In this document: piece by piece, positions 47,297 through 59,296 of the stretch
How the letters are laid out: every line of letters begins with the position of its first letter
Numbering within the stretch: position 1 is the first letter of the stretch
Assembly (NCBI RefSeq): GCF_007997005.1
Contig: NZ_VOSL01000055.1
Location: forward strand, 43,618-107,617
Source of the DNA: Lujinxingia vulgaris
Lineage (GTDB): Bacteria > Myxococcota_A > Bradymonadia > Bradymonadales > Bradymonadaceae
Reading direction: 5' to 3'
DNA: 64,000 bases
The notes under the pieces: generated by a model
Seen by the model: the letters and a program-made list of their open reading frames with translations, nothing else
Database searches by the model: none
What the model was told of the DNA's origin: nothing
Program-made: the position numbers and the translations under genes

Positions 47297-47961
47297 TTCG
47301 CGTAAACCTCTTACCGATAAAGCAAGCTCGCCGCCGGTCTGCCGGTCGCACCCAGCTCTTGCTCTTCGCCGGGCTGCTGATCGCCGAGCTGGCCATCCTC
47401 TTTGTCTTCTACCTGGTGGAGTCCGAGAAGTTGAACACCCGCGAGAGCGAGGTGAGCGGACTGCAGCGTGAGGTCAAGGCCCTGGAGAGCGAGGTCGCCG
47501 ACGCCCGCACCCTGGAGAAGGAGGCCGAGGCGCTCAACGCCCAGCTCGCCGTGCTCAACAACCTGGAGGCCCAGCGCATCGGTCCGGTGCGTATGCTCGA
47601 TGAGATCCAGGCGATGCTCAGCCCCCCGCGCAACGAAGAGGAGCGCGTGGCCCAGCTGCGCAAAGACTGGAACGTGGAGTGGGACACCCGTCGGCTGTGG
47701 GTCGAGAGCTTCTCGGAGGGCGAGGGCGCCTTTGAGCTTGAAGGCATGGCGGGCTCGGCCGACGACGTCGCGGAGTTTTTGCAGCGCATGACCACCGCGC
47801 GCCACTTCGCCAACGTGCAGCTTGAGTACGTGGAGACGGCCTCAGGCGGCGGGCGCAGCGGCGCCGGTCAGGTCCGCCTGGTCAACTTCCGCATCTTCGG
47901 CGAGCTGAGCTACCTCGGTTACGCCCCCGCCCCGGAAGCTGATGCCGAGCAGGGTAGCTGA
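47293..47961 (+). CDS. pilN: Type IV pilus assembly protein PilN
   Basis: 222 aa. The N-terminus MIRVNLLPIKQARRR is the PilM-binding motif. A membrane helix (about 20-42) and a coiled coil precede a periplasmic ferredoxin-like domain. Translationally coupled to pilM. Confidence 0.95.
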   Translation: MIRVNLLPIKQARRRSAGRTQLLLFAGLLIAELAILFVFYLVESEKLNTRESEVSGLQREVKALESEVADARTLEKEAEALNAQLAVLNNLEAQRIGPVRMLDEIQAMLSPPRNEEERVAQLRKDWNVEWDTRRLWVESFSEGEGAFELEGMAGSADDVAEFLQRMTTARHFANVQLEYVETASGGGRSGAGQVRLVNFRIFGELSYLGYAPAPEADAEQGS

Positions 47962-48001
47962 GCACCCTACCCGCTGAACTCGCCACTGGAGGGCGATGAC
48001 G

Positions 48002-48574
48002 ATGAATGACTTAATCGACAGATTTAACGCCTACCCGCTGGGCCAGAAGGTGTTGGCGGTCTTTATCCTGATGATCGGGATCTTTGTGGGCTTCCTCACG
48101 CTGATCTACCGGCCGATGCAGGATGAGATCGCCGCCGCGGAGACGCAGCGCAGCGAGCTGCAGCGCGAGCTGGGCCGCCTCAAAGAGATCAGCGAGAGCC
48201 GCGCCGAGGTGGTCGCCCGCCTCAACGATCTGGAGCGCCAGCTGCATATCGCCCGCGAGAAGCTGCCGGTCTCCGCCGAGATCCCCAGCCTGCTGCAGCG
48301 CATTCACAACCAGGCCAAGACCGCCGGCCTGGAGATCAACCGCTTCCGGCGCAACGAAGACATCGCCAGCGAGGACTTCATCGAGATTCCGGTGGAGATG
48401 GAGCTGGTCGGGTCCTTCGATGAGGTCGCCAACTTCTTTTACTTCGTGGGTCGGATGACGCGAATCGTCAACGTCAAGGACATCAACGTCAGCCGGCAGG
48501 CAAGCGGGCTGGTCGCCGATGGTCAGCTTGAGGTGAGCGCCAAAGCCACGACCTACCGCTGGAAAGCCAACTAA
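48002..48574 (+). CDS. pilO: Type IV pilus assembly protein PilO
   Basis: 190 aa. ATG 48002 is eight bases from GGAGGG; ATG 47996 is too close. A membrane helix (VLAVFILMIGIFVGFLTLI), a coiled coil and a periplasmic domain with PVEMELVGSFDEVANFFYFV fit PilO, the partner of PilN. Confidence 0.93.
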   Translation: MNDLIDRFNAYPLGQKVLAVFILMIGIFVGFLTLIYRPMQDEIAAAETQRSELQRELGRLKEISESRAEVVARLNDLERQLHIAREKLPVSAEIPSLLQRIHNQAKTAGLEINRFRRNEDIASEDFIEIPVEMELVGSFDEVANFFYFVGRMTRIVNVKDINVSRQASGLVADGQLEVSAKATTYRWKAN

Positions 48575-48637
48575 GCGCCGAGCGTCCGAGACGAGCCCAT
48601 CCCTTTGAGGGTGGGACGCTGAGATAAGGTGAGCAGG

Positions 48638-49432
48638 ATGATTGAGCTTTTGAACAGATCGCGCCGCAGAGCGACCAGGCCTTCTGGCCGGCGCCTGTGG
48701 ATCATCGCGGCGCTGATCGCGATCAGCGCCCCCTCGATGGTCGCCTGCGGCGGAGACGATACCGCAAGTGGGGTGCCGCCGGAGCTTCTGGAGCGGCGCA
48801 AAAAGCGCGCTGAGCGCCAGAAGCAGGCCGAGGATAGCCCGGCGGCTGAAGCCGAGCTTCAGGTCGCCGCCTTCGACCCGGCTGAGGAGTATCAGCGGCC
48901 CGATTATCCGGTGCGCCGCAATCCCTTCCAGCCCGATCTGGACGTGTTGCAGCCGGAGCCGGCCGCGGTCGATGACTCGGTGCGCCCGCTGGAGCCGCTG
49001 GAAGAGTTCCCCTTGAGCTCGCTCAACCTGGTGGCGGTCATCAGCGAGACGGCTGTGCCGCGGGCGATGTTCGTCGATCCCAACGGGCTCGGTCATTTTG
49101 TGAAAGAAGGTGATCGCATCGGCCGCAACAGCGGGGTGGTGCGCGTCATTCGAGATAATGAGGTGGAGATCCGCGAAGGCGGCGCCGACGAGAGCGGCGC
49201 GGTGGTCACGGTGCGGCTGCGCGATCAGCAGCTGCGTGTGGCCGAGAGCGGCTTGACACCGGAGGAGCGCGAGGCGCTGCAGCGTCTGCTTGAGTCTGAA
49301 GAGGGTCGTGAAGCGATTGAGCGCTCCTATCGCGACATGGCCCCGGGTGCCTCGGCCACTGAATCGGCCAACGAGAGCGCATCTGACACGCGATTTCCGG
49401 GGCTCGCCCCGCCCTCACGGCGGCAACAATGA
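48638..49432 (+). CDS. pilP: Type IV pilus lipoprotein PilP
   Basis: 264 aa from ATG 48638 (GTG 48629 is an alternative). Lipobox SMVAC follows a basic N-terminus. The HR-like domain is typical: NPFQPDLDVL, EEFPLSSLNLVAVISE, RAMFVDPNGLGHFVKEGDRI. PilP connects PilNO with the secretin. Its TGA overlaps an ATG at 49429, but pilQ more likely starts at 49534. Confidence 0.93.
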   Translation: MIELLNRSRRRATRPSGRRLWIIAALIAISAPSMVACGGDDTASGVPPELLERRKKRAERQKQAEDSPAAEAELQVAAFDPAEEYQRPDYPVRRNPFQPDLDVLQPEPAAVDDSVRPLEPLEEFPLSSLNLVAVISETAVPRAMFVDPNGLGHFVKEGDRIGRNSGVVRVIRDNEVEIREGGADESGAVVTVRLRDQQLRVAESGLTPEEREALQRLLESEEGREAIERSYRDMAPGASATESANESASDTRFPGLAPPSRRQQ

Positions 49433-49533
49433 AGAGAACAAACGTCGATGAACGACGGGGTGTGTTCGGTTGGAGCGCCCGCGCTTTTTGCCAGGAAGGC
49501 ATCACCCACGCTGCAAGACGCAGGAGTCATGCT

Positions 49534-52932
<3,399 letters not shown>

Positions 52933-53045
52933 TGATGGAAGATTGGTCCAACGCAACAGATTCTGCGACAATGGGGCAAGACCCCACTCAAGAAACGCCA
53001 CAGGTCAACCGCGCCGAGAGCGCGGCGCCGACGAGGAGATGGATG

Positions 53046-53768
53046 ATGAAAACTCCGATGAAGGTATTGAGCGCGAGCGCCCTGCTGGCCCTGAGCTTGA
53101 GCGGGTGCGTGGAGCAAGACGCCACACTCCAGCTCAAAGGTGGCGTGCTGGCCACGACCGGGGAGGGGGAGGTCGCCTGCGTGCTTCCCTCGGACTATGA
53201 GTCGGTGGTGGTCTTCTCCTCGAACGGCTTTATCGCCGGCCAGGAGTTTGCGGAGTTTGGCCAGCCGCTGGTCGGCGATGAGTACGTGCCGGGCAGCCAG
53301 AACGCGTTCAACCTGGGCGTGGCCTTTCTCAACCGTCTCCCGGACTCCCGCAACGTCGGGGCGACCGGCGGCGGGGGCTCCGGTGGTTTTGAGGGACTCT
53401 ACCTCGACCAGAACGCCATCACCGTGACGGGCGCTCGCGTCAACGTGCCCTCCGATCTCAACAGCTTCGCCGGTGTCGGTAGCGTGGACTTCCCGGAGGC
53501 CCGTCGCGACTTCAGCGCCCTGGTGGAGAGCGGCGGCGGCTCGGTCGTGATGACCGTCCCGCTGATCGCGGGGAGCTCGGAGTATGACGTGCTCGAAGAG
53601 TTCGTCGCGTCCTCCGGAGCCAGCCAGATCACCTTCGTCTTTACGATGCAGCTCGTTGGCGAGACCCTGGCCGGCAACGAGGTCACCTCCAACATCTATC
53701 AGTACCCGGTGACGATCTGCCCGAGTTGTGATGCCGGAACCACGGGCGTGTGCGTGGTTGCCGAGTGA
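53046..53768 (+). CDS. Lipoprotein downstream of pilQ
   Basis: 240 aa from ATG 53046, seven bases from GAGGAG. Lipobox LSLSGC (Cys about 19) precedes a beta-rich domain with Gly-rich loops and a late CPSCD/CVV pair. No family is recognised. It is 113 bases after pilQ on the same strand and ends before a terminator, so it may belong to the pilus operon. Confidence 0.75.
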   Translation: MKTPMKVLSASALLALSLSGCVEQDATLQLKGGVLATTGEGEVACVLPSDYESVVVFSSNGFIAGQEFAEFGQPLVGDEYVPGSQNAFNLGVAFLNRLPDSRNVGATGGGGSGGFEGLYLDQNAITVTGARVNVPSDLNSFAGVGSVDFPEARRDFSALVESGGGSVVMTVPLIAGSSEYDVLEEFVASSGASQITFVFTMQLVGETLAGNEVTSNIYQYPVTICPSCDAGTTGVCVVAE

Positions 53769-53853
53769 GGCATAGAACTGTGGCCCGCGCGTGTTTCATG
53801 CGCCGGTCAACGTCGACAGCTGGCGTTCTCCCTGCGGAGTGAGCCGGTCTTAG

Positions 53854-53890
53854 AGCCCCCCGGATGCGTCGCATCCGGGGGGCTTTTTTT
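53854..53890 (+). terminator. Terminator of the pilus-region transcript
   Basis: A 14-base stem (53854-53867 with 53871-53884) followed by seven T. Confidence 0.92.
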
Positions 53891-53974
53891 GCGCATCGCC
53901 CGTAGCACCGGCCGCTGCGATTCCCGGGGAAAGCGCAAGCACGTCCGGGTGAGGCGGGCCGGGCGCGAGGGTAC

Positions 53975-54011
53975 AAAAAAGCCCTCGCTGACCTTAAGGT
54001 CGGCGAGGGCT
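53975..54011 (-). terminator. Terminator of the acyl-CoA ligase gene
   Basis: A 14-base stem (53980-53993 with 53998-54011, one mismatch) with TTTTTT following on the minus strand. Confidence 0.88.
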
Positions 54012-54062
54012 GAACGTCGCAGGCGTCAACCCGGCGTCGAGCGCCGGATCGAAGCTGAGGCA

Positions 54063-55856
54063 TCAGGCCGCGGCGGTCTTATCGTCGCTGTAGAGGTTGT
54101 TGATCATGTCACCGTAGCGCGCCATGACCACCCGACGCTTCACGCTGAGCTTGGGCGTGAGCATGTCGTTGTCGGCGCTGAACTCCTCTTCGATGAGCGC
54201 AAAGCGCTTGGGACGCTCGTAGCCCTTGAGCGAGGCGCTCACCCGGTCGATCTCTTTCTGGTAGAGCTCCTTGACCTTCGGATGGGTCAAAAGCTCATCG
54301 CGGGGCACGCCGTTTTTGTCGGCCCAGCTGCTCAGGTTCTCCAGGTCCACCACGATCAGCGCCACGTTGTAGGCCTTGTTGGTGCCTTCAACCATGACCT
54401 GGTTGACGTAGGGCGAGAGCTTGAGCTGCTCTTCGATAGGACCGGGCACCACGTATTTGCCGTTCTCAAGTTTGTACTGCTCTTTGACGCGGCCCAGGAT
54501 CCAGACGTAGCCATCTTCGTCCACGCGGCCGAGATCGCCGGTGTGGAAGGTGCCGTCATCGTCGAGCACCTTGGCGGTCTGCTCGGGCAGGTTGTGGTAG
54601 CCCTGCATGACGTTGGGCCCCTTCACGCAGATCTCACCGGTGCCCGAGGGGTAACCCTCCACATCGGCGATCGTCACGGTGACACCCGGGATAGGCTTGC
54701 CGACGCTGCCGATCTTGCGGTTGTTGGGGTAGTTGCAGGTGGCGATTGGCGAGGTCTCAGTCAGACCGTAGCCCTCGTAGACGGTGATGTTGAGGTTGTC
54801 GATGAAGCGGGCCACCTCGGGGCTGAGCGCCGCGCCGCCGCTGAAGGCGTATTTGAGCCGGCCGCCGAAGCGCGCGCGCACCTTCGAGAAGACCAGCTTA
54901 TCGTAGAACTTGTTCATCATCCCCGTAAGCCCGCCCGACTCACCGCGGTCGCGCGCCGCGCGAAGCGCCTCGGAGTTGGCCATGCCCTGGGTGAAGAGCA
55001 TCTGCTTGATGCCGCCCTCGGCCTCCATCTTCTGCTGCACGCCGTTGTAGATGCGGTTGAAGATGCGCGGCACCGCAAAGAGCAGGGTGGGGCGAACCTC
55101 CGAGAGGTTCTCGATGATGGTGTTGACGTTCTCGGCGATACCGAGCGCCGCGCCCATTGAGAGCAGGCAGTGCAGCTCGACGACCTGCCCGAAGCTGTGC
55201 GCCCAGGGGAGGAAGGAGAGGCTGACGTCGTCGGGGCCGATCTCCAGCAGTTTGTGCACGCCGTTGACGTTGCTCATGATGTTCTTGTGGCTGAGCAGCA
55301 CGCCCTTGGGATCGCCGGTGGTCCCGGAGGTGTAGATAAAGCCGCAGACGTCATCTTCTTCCGGGTGCACGATCGCCGCCGGAGTTTTGGCGCCGTGGTC
55401 GAGCAGCGTCTGGTAGCTGTCTTCGGAGTCACGGGGGCCGTCGAAGTAGATGACGCGCTCGAGTGAGTCGAGCTCGTCGATCAGCGGCTTGACCTGGTCG
55501 TAGATCACCTGGTTGGCCACCAGCGCGACCTTCGCGCCGCTGTCACGCAGGATGTAGGTCCAGTCCTTGACCAGCTGGGCCTCGTACATCGGGCAGTAGC
55601 GCCCGCCCAGGCTGTAGGTGGCATACGCGCCGACGGCCCACTCCACGCGGTTGTTGGCGATGACGGCGACGGTGTCGCCTTTCTCCACGCCCATATCCGC
55701 CAGCGCGCCGCGGAACTGCTCGACCTGCACGCCGAACTCACCGTAGGTCGTCCACTTGTAGCTTCCGCCGGTCTTGGTGCCGAAGAGCGGAGACGACTTA
55801 TACGTCGCGACGCTGTGCTCCAAAATCTCGACGAGGTTCTTAAACTCTCTGGCCAT
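54063..55856 (-). CDS. Long-chain fatty-acid-CoA ligase
   Basis: 597 aa. It makes acyl-CoA from fatty acid, ATP and CoA. Motifs: FIYTSGTTGDPKGVLLSHKN, YEGYGLTETSPIATC, TGDLGRVDEDGYVWILGRVK and the terminal LTPKLSVKRRVV lysine region. The sequence style (LENGKYVVPGPIEEQL) matches the eukaryote-like long-chain ACS group, not E. coli FadD. ATG 55856 follows TGGAG. It lacks the FAAL insertion seen in the ligase at 886-2769. Confidence 0.92.
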   Translation of the reverse strand: MAREFKNLVEILEHSVATYKSSPLFGTKTGGSYKWTTYGEFGVQVEQFRGALADMGVEKGDTVAVIANNRVEWAVGAYATYSLGGRYCPMYEAQLVKDWTYILRDSGAKVALVANQVIYDQVKPLIDELDSLERVIYFDGPRDSEDSYQTLLDHGAKTPAAIVHPEEDDVCGFIYTSGTTGDPKGVLLSHKNIMSNVNGVHKLLEIGPDDVSLSFLPWAHSFGQVVELHCLLSMGAALGIAENVNTIIENLSEVRPTLLFAVPRIFNRIYNGVQQKMEAEGGIKQMLFTQGMANSEALRAARDRGESGGLTGMMNKFYDKLVFSKVRARFGGRLKYAFSGGAALSPEVARFIDNLNITVYEGYGLTETSPIATCNYPNNRKIGSVGKPIPGVTVTIADVEGYPSGTGEICVKGPNVMQGYHNLPEQTAKVLDDDGTFHTGDLGRVDEDGYVWILGRVKEQYKLENGKYVVPGPIEEQLKLSPYVNQVMVEGTNKAYNVALIVVDLENLSSWADKNGVPRDELLTHPKVKELYQKEIDRVSASLKGYERPKRFALIEEEFSADNDMLTPKLSVKRRVVMARYGDMINNLYSDDKTAAA

Positions 55857-56082
55857 CGATCACTCCAAATTTCGCAATACGCGTTAGCACTCGACGCTCA
55901 CTGTGCCGTAAACAGCTGAGCGTGCGTGGCCAATCAGGACCACGGCTTCCTCGATCATCACCATTCGACAAACTGCTCTTAGCCCGCCAATCTAGCCGCC
56001 AATGCAGAGGCGCGCAAGGTGCCCTGAACAGGCTTTGTGCGCGCGTTCGTTTTGCCGATAACTCCATCTCTCGCAGAGACTT

Positions 56083-57360
56083 ATGACCGACACCCAACGA
56101 CTTGACCGACTCCCCGACTGTGCCAGTGTTCAGACCCGGGGCAGGCTGGTGCAAACTGAGCACGGCTGGCGACTTCGCAACCTTCATATCACCTGCGATC
56201 TGGCGTTTTCTGGCGGGGATCGGCCCGCCGCGCGCGATCACCTCGCGCTGGTGGAGGTCGGTGGAGCGCGGGAGGGCGCCGTCCTGCAGGTGAGCACCTG
56301 GCGGGTCATTACGCGCGCCGGAAGCGGTCCGACGCGCCTGAGCGCCGGCCGCACCACCGAGTTGGGCCGGGCCATCGAGGCCCGCGCAGCTTTCAATCGC
56401 CGGGCCCGCAACTTCTTTGAAGCCCGCGACTTCATCGAGGTCGAGACCCCCGCCTGGGTGCGTGCCCCGGGCACCGACGTGCATCTTGCGCCGGTGGGAG
56501 CCACCGTGCACCTCGACGGTGCGCACCACCCGCGCCCGGGTTACCTGCACACCTCGCCAGAGTTCAGCATGAAGCGCCTGCTGTGCGAGGGCGCGGAGCG
56601 CATCTACCAGCTGGCCCGCGTCTGGCGCGATGGCGAGGTCACCGCGCGCCACAACCCGGAGTTCAGCCTCCTGGAGTGGTACCGCGCCTGGGAGCCGCTC
56701 GACGCCATCATCGACGATGTGGAGCAGCTCGTCTGCCAGACGCTGCACGCCGAGAGCGCGCGCCCCGTCACCGCGCCCATTCGCCGCGTCACCATGCAGG
56801 AGGTGGTGTGGGAGGCGTGCGGCTTCGACATTTTGGAGAACCTCAACGCCGACGCGCTGCGCGAGACGGTGCGCCGCCTGGAGCTTCTCCCGCCGCATCT
56901 GTGTGAGACACCGCACTGGGACGACCTCTTCTTTGCGCTGGTCGTCGAGCATCTCGATCCTCATATCGCCACGATGGGCGCCGTCTTCGTCACCGACTGG
57001 CCCGCGCCGCTCGCTGTGCTCGCCAGAAAGAACCCCGACGATCCGCGCACCGCCGAGCGGTTTGAGCTTTATGTCGACGGCGTGGAGCTGGCCAATGGCT
57101 TTGGCGAGCTGACCGACGCGCAGGAGCAACGCGAGCGTTTTGAGGAGGATGCCCGGGCGCGCGAGGCCCGCGGGCTGCCCGCGCTGCCGATGCCGGAGGC
57201 CTTTCTGGAGGCGTTGCGCTTTGGCATGCCCCCCTCCTCGGGGGTCGCGCTCGGGGTGGACCGCCTCTTGATGCTGCAACTGGGCACCGACACCATCCGC
57301 GACGTGGCGCCTTTTGCCCTCTGGCGCGATGAGGCCGGCGAGCTTGTGGACTGGCCTTAG
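56083..57360 (+). CDS. epmA: EpmA-like EF-P lysine ligase (class II LysRS paralogue) with N-terminal extension
   Basis: 425 aa, against about 325 for E. coli EpmA, which attaches beta-lysine to elongation factor P. Class II synthetase motifs are clear: motif 1 FFEARDFIEVETPAWVRAPG, motif 2 YQLARVWRDGEVTARHNPEF, motif 3 GVALGVDRLLML. About 95 extra N-terminal residues (VQTRGRLVQTEHGWRLRNL) may be an OB-like domain but carry no clear anticodon-binding features. EpmB and EF-P are not in the window. It is 257 bases upstream of class I lysS. Confidence 0.87.
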   Translation: MTDTQRLDRLPDCASVQTRGRLVQTEHGWRLRNLHITCDLAFSGGDRPAARDHLALVEVGGAREGAVLQVSTWRVITRAGSGPTRLSAGRTTELGRAIEARAAFNRRARNFFEARDFIEVETPAWVRAPGTDVHLAPVGATVHLDGAHHPRPGYLHTSPEFSMKRLLCEGAERIYQLARVWRDGEVTARHNPEFSLLEWYRAWEPLDAIIDDVEQLVCQTLHAESARPVTAPIRRVTMQEVVWEACGFDILENLNADALRETVRRLELLPPHLCETPHWDDLFFALVVEHLDPHIATMGAVFVTDWPAPLAVLARKNPDDPRTAERFELYVDGVELANGFGELTDAQEQRERFEEDARAREARGLPALPMPEAFLEALRFGMPPSSGVALGVDRLLMLQLGTDTIRDVAPFALWRDEAGELVDWP

Positions 57361-57617
57361 AGGCCCATAAAGAGCGCGAAAAGCGGCGCGCTGGAATGCG
57401 CACCGCGGGCGAAGCGCTCCCTGTAGGGCCGGCTCGCCGCCGGGGCCATGAAGAGGCCTCAAAATGACGCCTGCCGAGGGGCGTTTGTTGGCCTCGCAGA
57501 CCCGGTTGCATTGTCGAAATGCCCCCACTACAGTGCCGCCGCCGACGCCCCGGCGCGCGGCCTGCGTATCCTGACTTCCCGCACAATCTGGTTAACCCGT
57601 ACCACCGAGAGCGCACC

Positions 57618-59264
57618 ATGAGTGAGTTGCCCGAACACCTCAAAGCCTGGCCCTACCGCGAAGCCCACAAAATCGTGGAGCGCGTCGAGAAGACCAAATC
57701 TGGCGACGAGAAGGGCGATAAACCCACGCTCTTTGAGACGGGCTTCGGGCCCAGCGGGCTCCCGCACATCGGCACCTTCGCCGAGGTCGCTCGCACCACC
57801 TGGGTGCGCAAGGCCTACGAGCACCTCACCGGCCGACCCACGCGCCTGGTGGCGTTCAGCGACGACCTCGACGGGCTGCGCAAGGTGCCGCAGAACATGC
57901 CCAACCAGGAGCTCATCGCCGAGCACCTGGGCAAGCCCCTGTGCGACATCCCCGATCCTTTTGGCGAAGAAGAGAGCTTCTCGGGTTATATGAACGCCCA
58001 GCTGCGCCGCTTCCTGGACTCCTTTGGTTTTGAGTACGACTTCGTCTCGTCCAACGAGCAGTACCGCAGCGGCGCGTTCAACCCCGGGTTGACCCGCATC
58101 CTGGAGAAGTATGAGGAGGTGCGCGGCGTCATCACGCCCACGCTCAGCCAGGAGAAGCGCGCCGACTGGAGCCCCTTCTTCCCGATCTGCCGCAAGTGCG
58201 GCAAGGTCTACACGACCCGCATCACCGGGGTAAATCCCGACGCGGGCACGGTGTCGTACGCCTGCGATAAGTCCTTCCGCGGCATCGCGTCCTGCGGAAA
58301 TCAGGACACCGTCCCGGTCACCGATGGCAACGTCAAAGTCGGCTGGAAGGTCGACTGGGCGATGCGCTGGTACGTGCTCGGCGTCGACTACGAGATGTAC
58401 GGCAAAGATCTCATCGAGTCGGCCGAACTCTCCGCCAAGATCGTGCGCGTGCTCGGCGGCGAGCCGCCGGCGGGCATGTTTTATGAGCTCTTTTTGGATG
58501 AGAACGGGGCGAAGATCTCCAAGAGCGTCGGCAGCGGCCTGACCATCGACGAGTGGCTGCAGTACGGCACGCTGGAGAGCCTGAGCTGGTTTATCTTCCA
58601 GAACCCCACCAAGGCCAAGAAGCTGCACTTCGACGTGATCCCGCGCTCCACCGACGATCATCTGCAGGCCCGCGCCGAGTTCGGCCGCGCCGACGACGAG
58701 CAGGAGCGCCTCAACAACCCGATCACCTTCATTGAGTACGACAAGATCGACGCCGGCCAGGAGCTCGGCTTTGAGAGCGATCTGACCTACTCAATGATCC
58801 TCAACCTGGTGAGCGTGCTCAACACCGGCGACAAAGCGATCATCCGCGAGTACCTCCAGCGCTACGATGCGCATTCGGAGGACGATGACGCGGTGATCGA
58901 CGACATGATCGACCGCGCCGCGCGCTACTACCAGGACTTCATCGTTCCCACCAAGAAGTACGAGCTTCCGTCGGACGAGATGATGCCGAGTGTGCGTCAG
59001 CTGCGGGAGTTTCTGGCGGGCTACGAGGGCAACGACGCCGAGGAGCTGCAGGCGGCCACCTACTCCGCTGGCAAAGATCAGGGCGTGGCGCTGGGTAAGT
59101 GGTTTAAGACGATGTACCGCATGCTGCTTGGCCAGGATCGCGGCCCGCGCCTGGGCACCTTCATTCACCTCTACGGGGTCAAAGAGACCCTGGCGTTGAT
59201 CGACGAGCGCATTGCGCAGAAAGAGGCCGAAGATCGCAGCGCTGACGGCGGCGATGACGCCTGA
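57618..59264 (+). CDS. lysS: Class I lysyl-tRNA synthetase (archaeal type)
   Basis: 548 aa from ATG 57618. It charges tRNA-Lys. The class I signatures are PSGLPHIGTF (HIGH box, about residue 50) and AKISKSVGSG (KMSKS box, about 298). Zinc-binding cysteine pairs are in CRKCGKVYTT and the following C-x-C region. Class I LysRS is found in archaea and scattered bacteria, including spirochetes and alphaproteobacteria. The neighbouring EpmA-like gene supplies the class II fold. Confidence 0.95.
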   Translation: MSELPEHLKAWPYREAHKIVERVEKTKSGDEKGDKPTLFETGFGPSGLPHIGTFAEVARTTWVRKAYEHLTGRPTRLVAFSDDLDGLRKVPQNMPNQELIAEHLGKPLCDIPDPFGEEESFSGYMNAQLRRFLDSFGFEYDFVSSNEQYRSGAFNPGLTRILEKYEEVRGVITPTLSQEKRADWSPFFPICRKCGKVYTTRITGVNPDAGTVSYACDKSFRGIASCGNQDTVPVTDGNVKVGWKVDWAMRWYVLGVDYEMYGKDLIESAELSAKIVRVLGGEPPAGMFYELFLDENGAKISKSVGSGLTIDEWLQYGTLESLSWFIFQNPTKAKKLHFDVIPRSTDDHLQARAEFGRADDEQERLNNPITFIEYDKIDAGQELGFESDLTYSMILNLVSVLNTGDKAIIREYLQRYDAHSEDDDAVIDDMIDRAARYYQDFIVPTKKYELPSDEMMPSVRQLREFLAGYEGNDAEELQAATYSAGKDQGVALGKWFKTMYRMLLGQDRGPRLGTFIHLYGVKETLALIDERIAQKEAEDRSADGGDDA

Positions 59265-59296
59265 GCACGTCCCCACGCACCTCCAAAGGGCGAACC

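Noticed and set aside
55857..56082. CIRCE heat-shock element between the acyl-CoA ligase and EpmA genes
   Set aside because: Only the left half (TTAGCACTC) is present; the inverted right half is missing.
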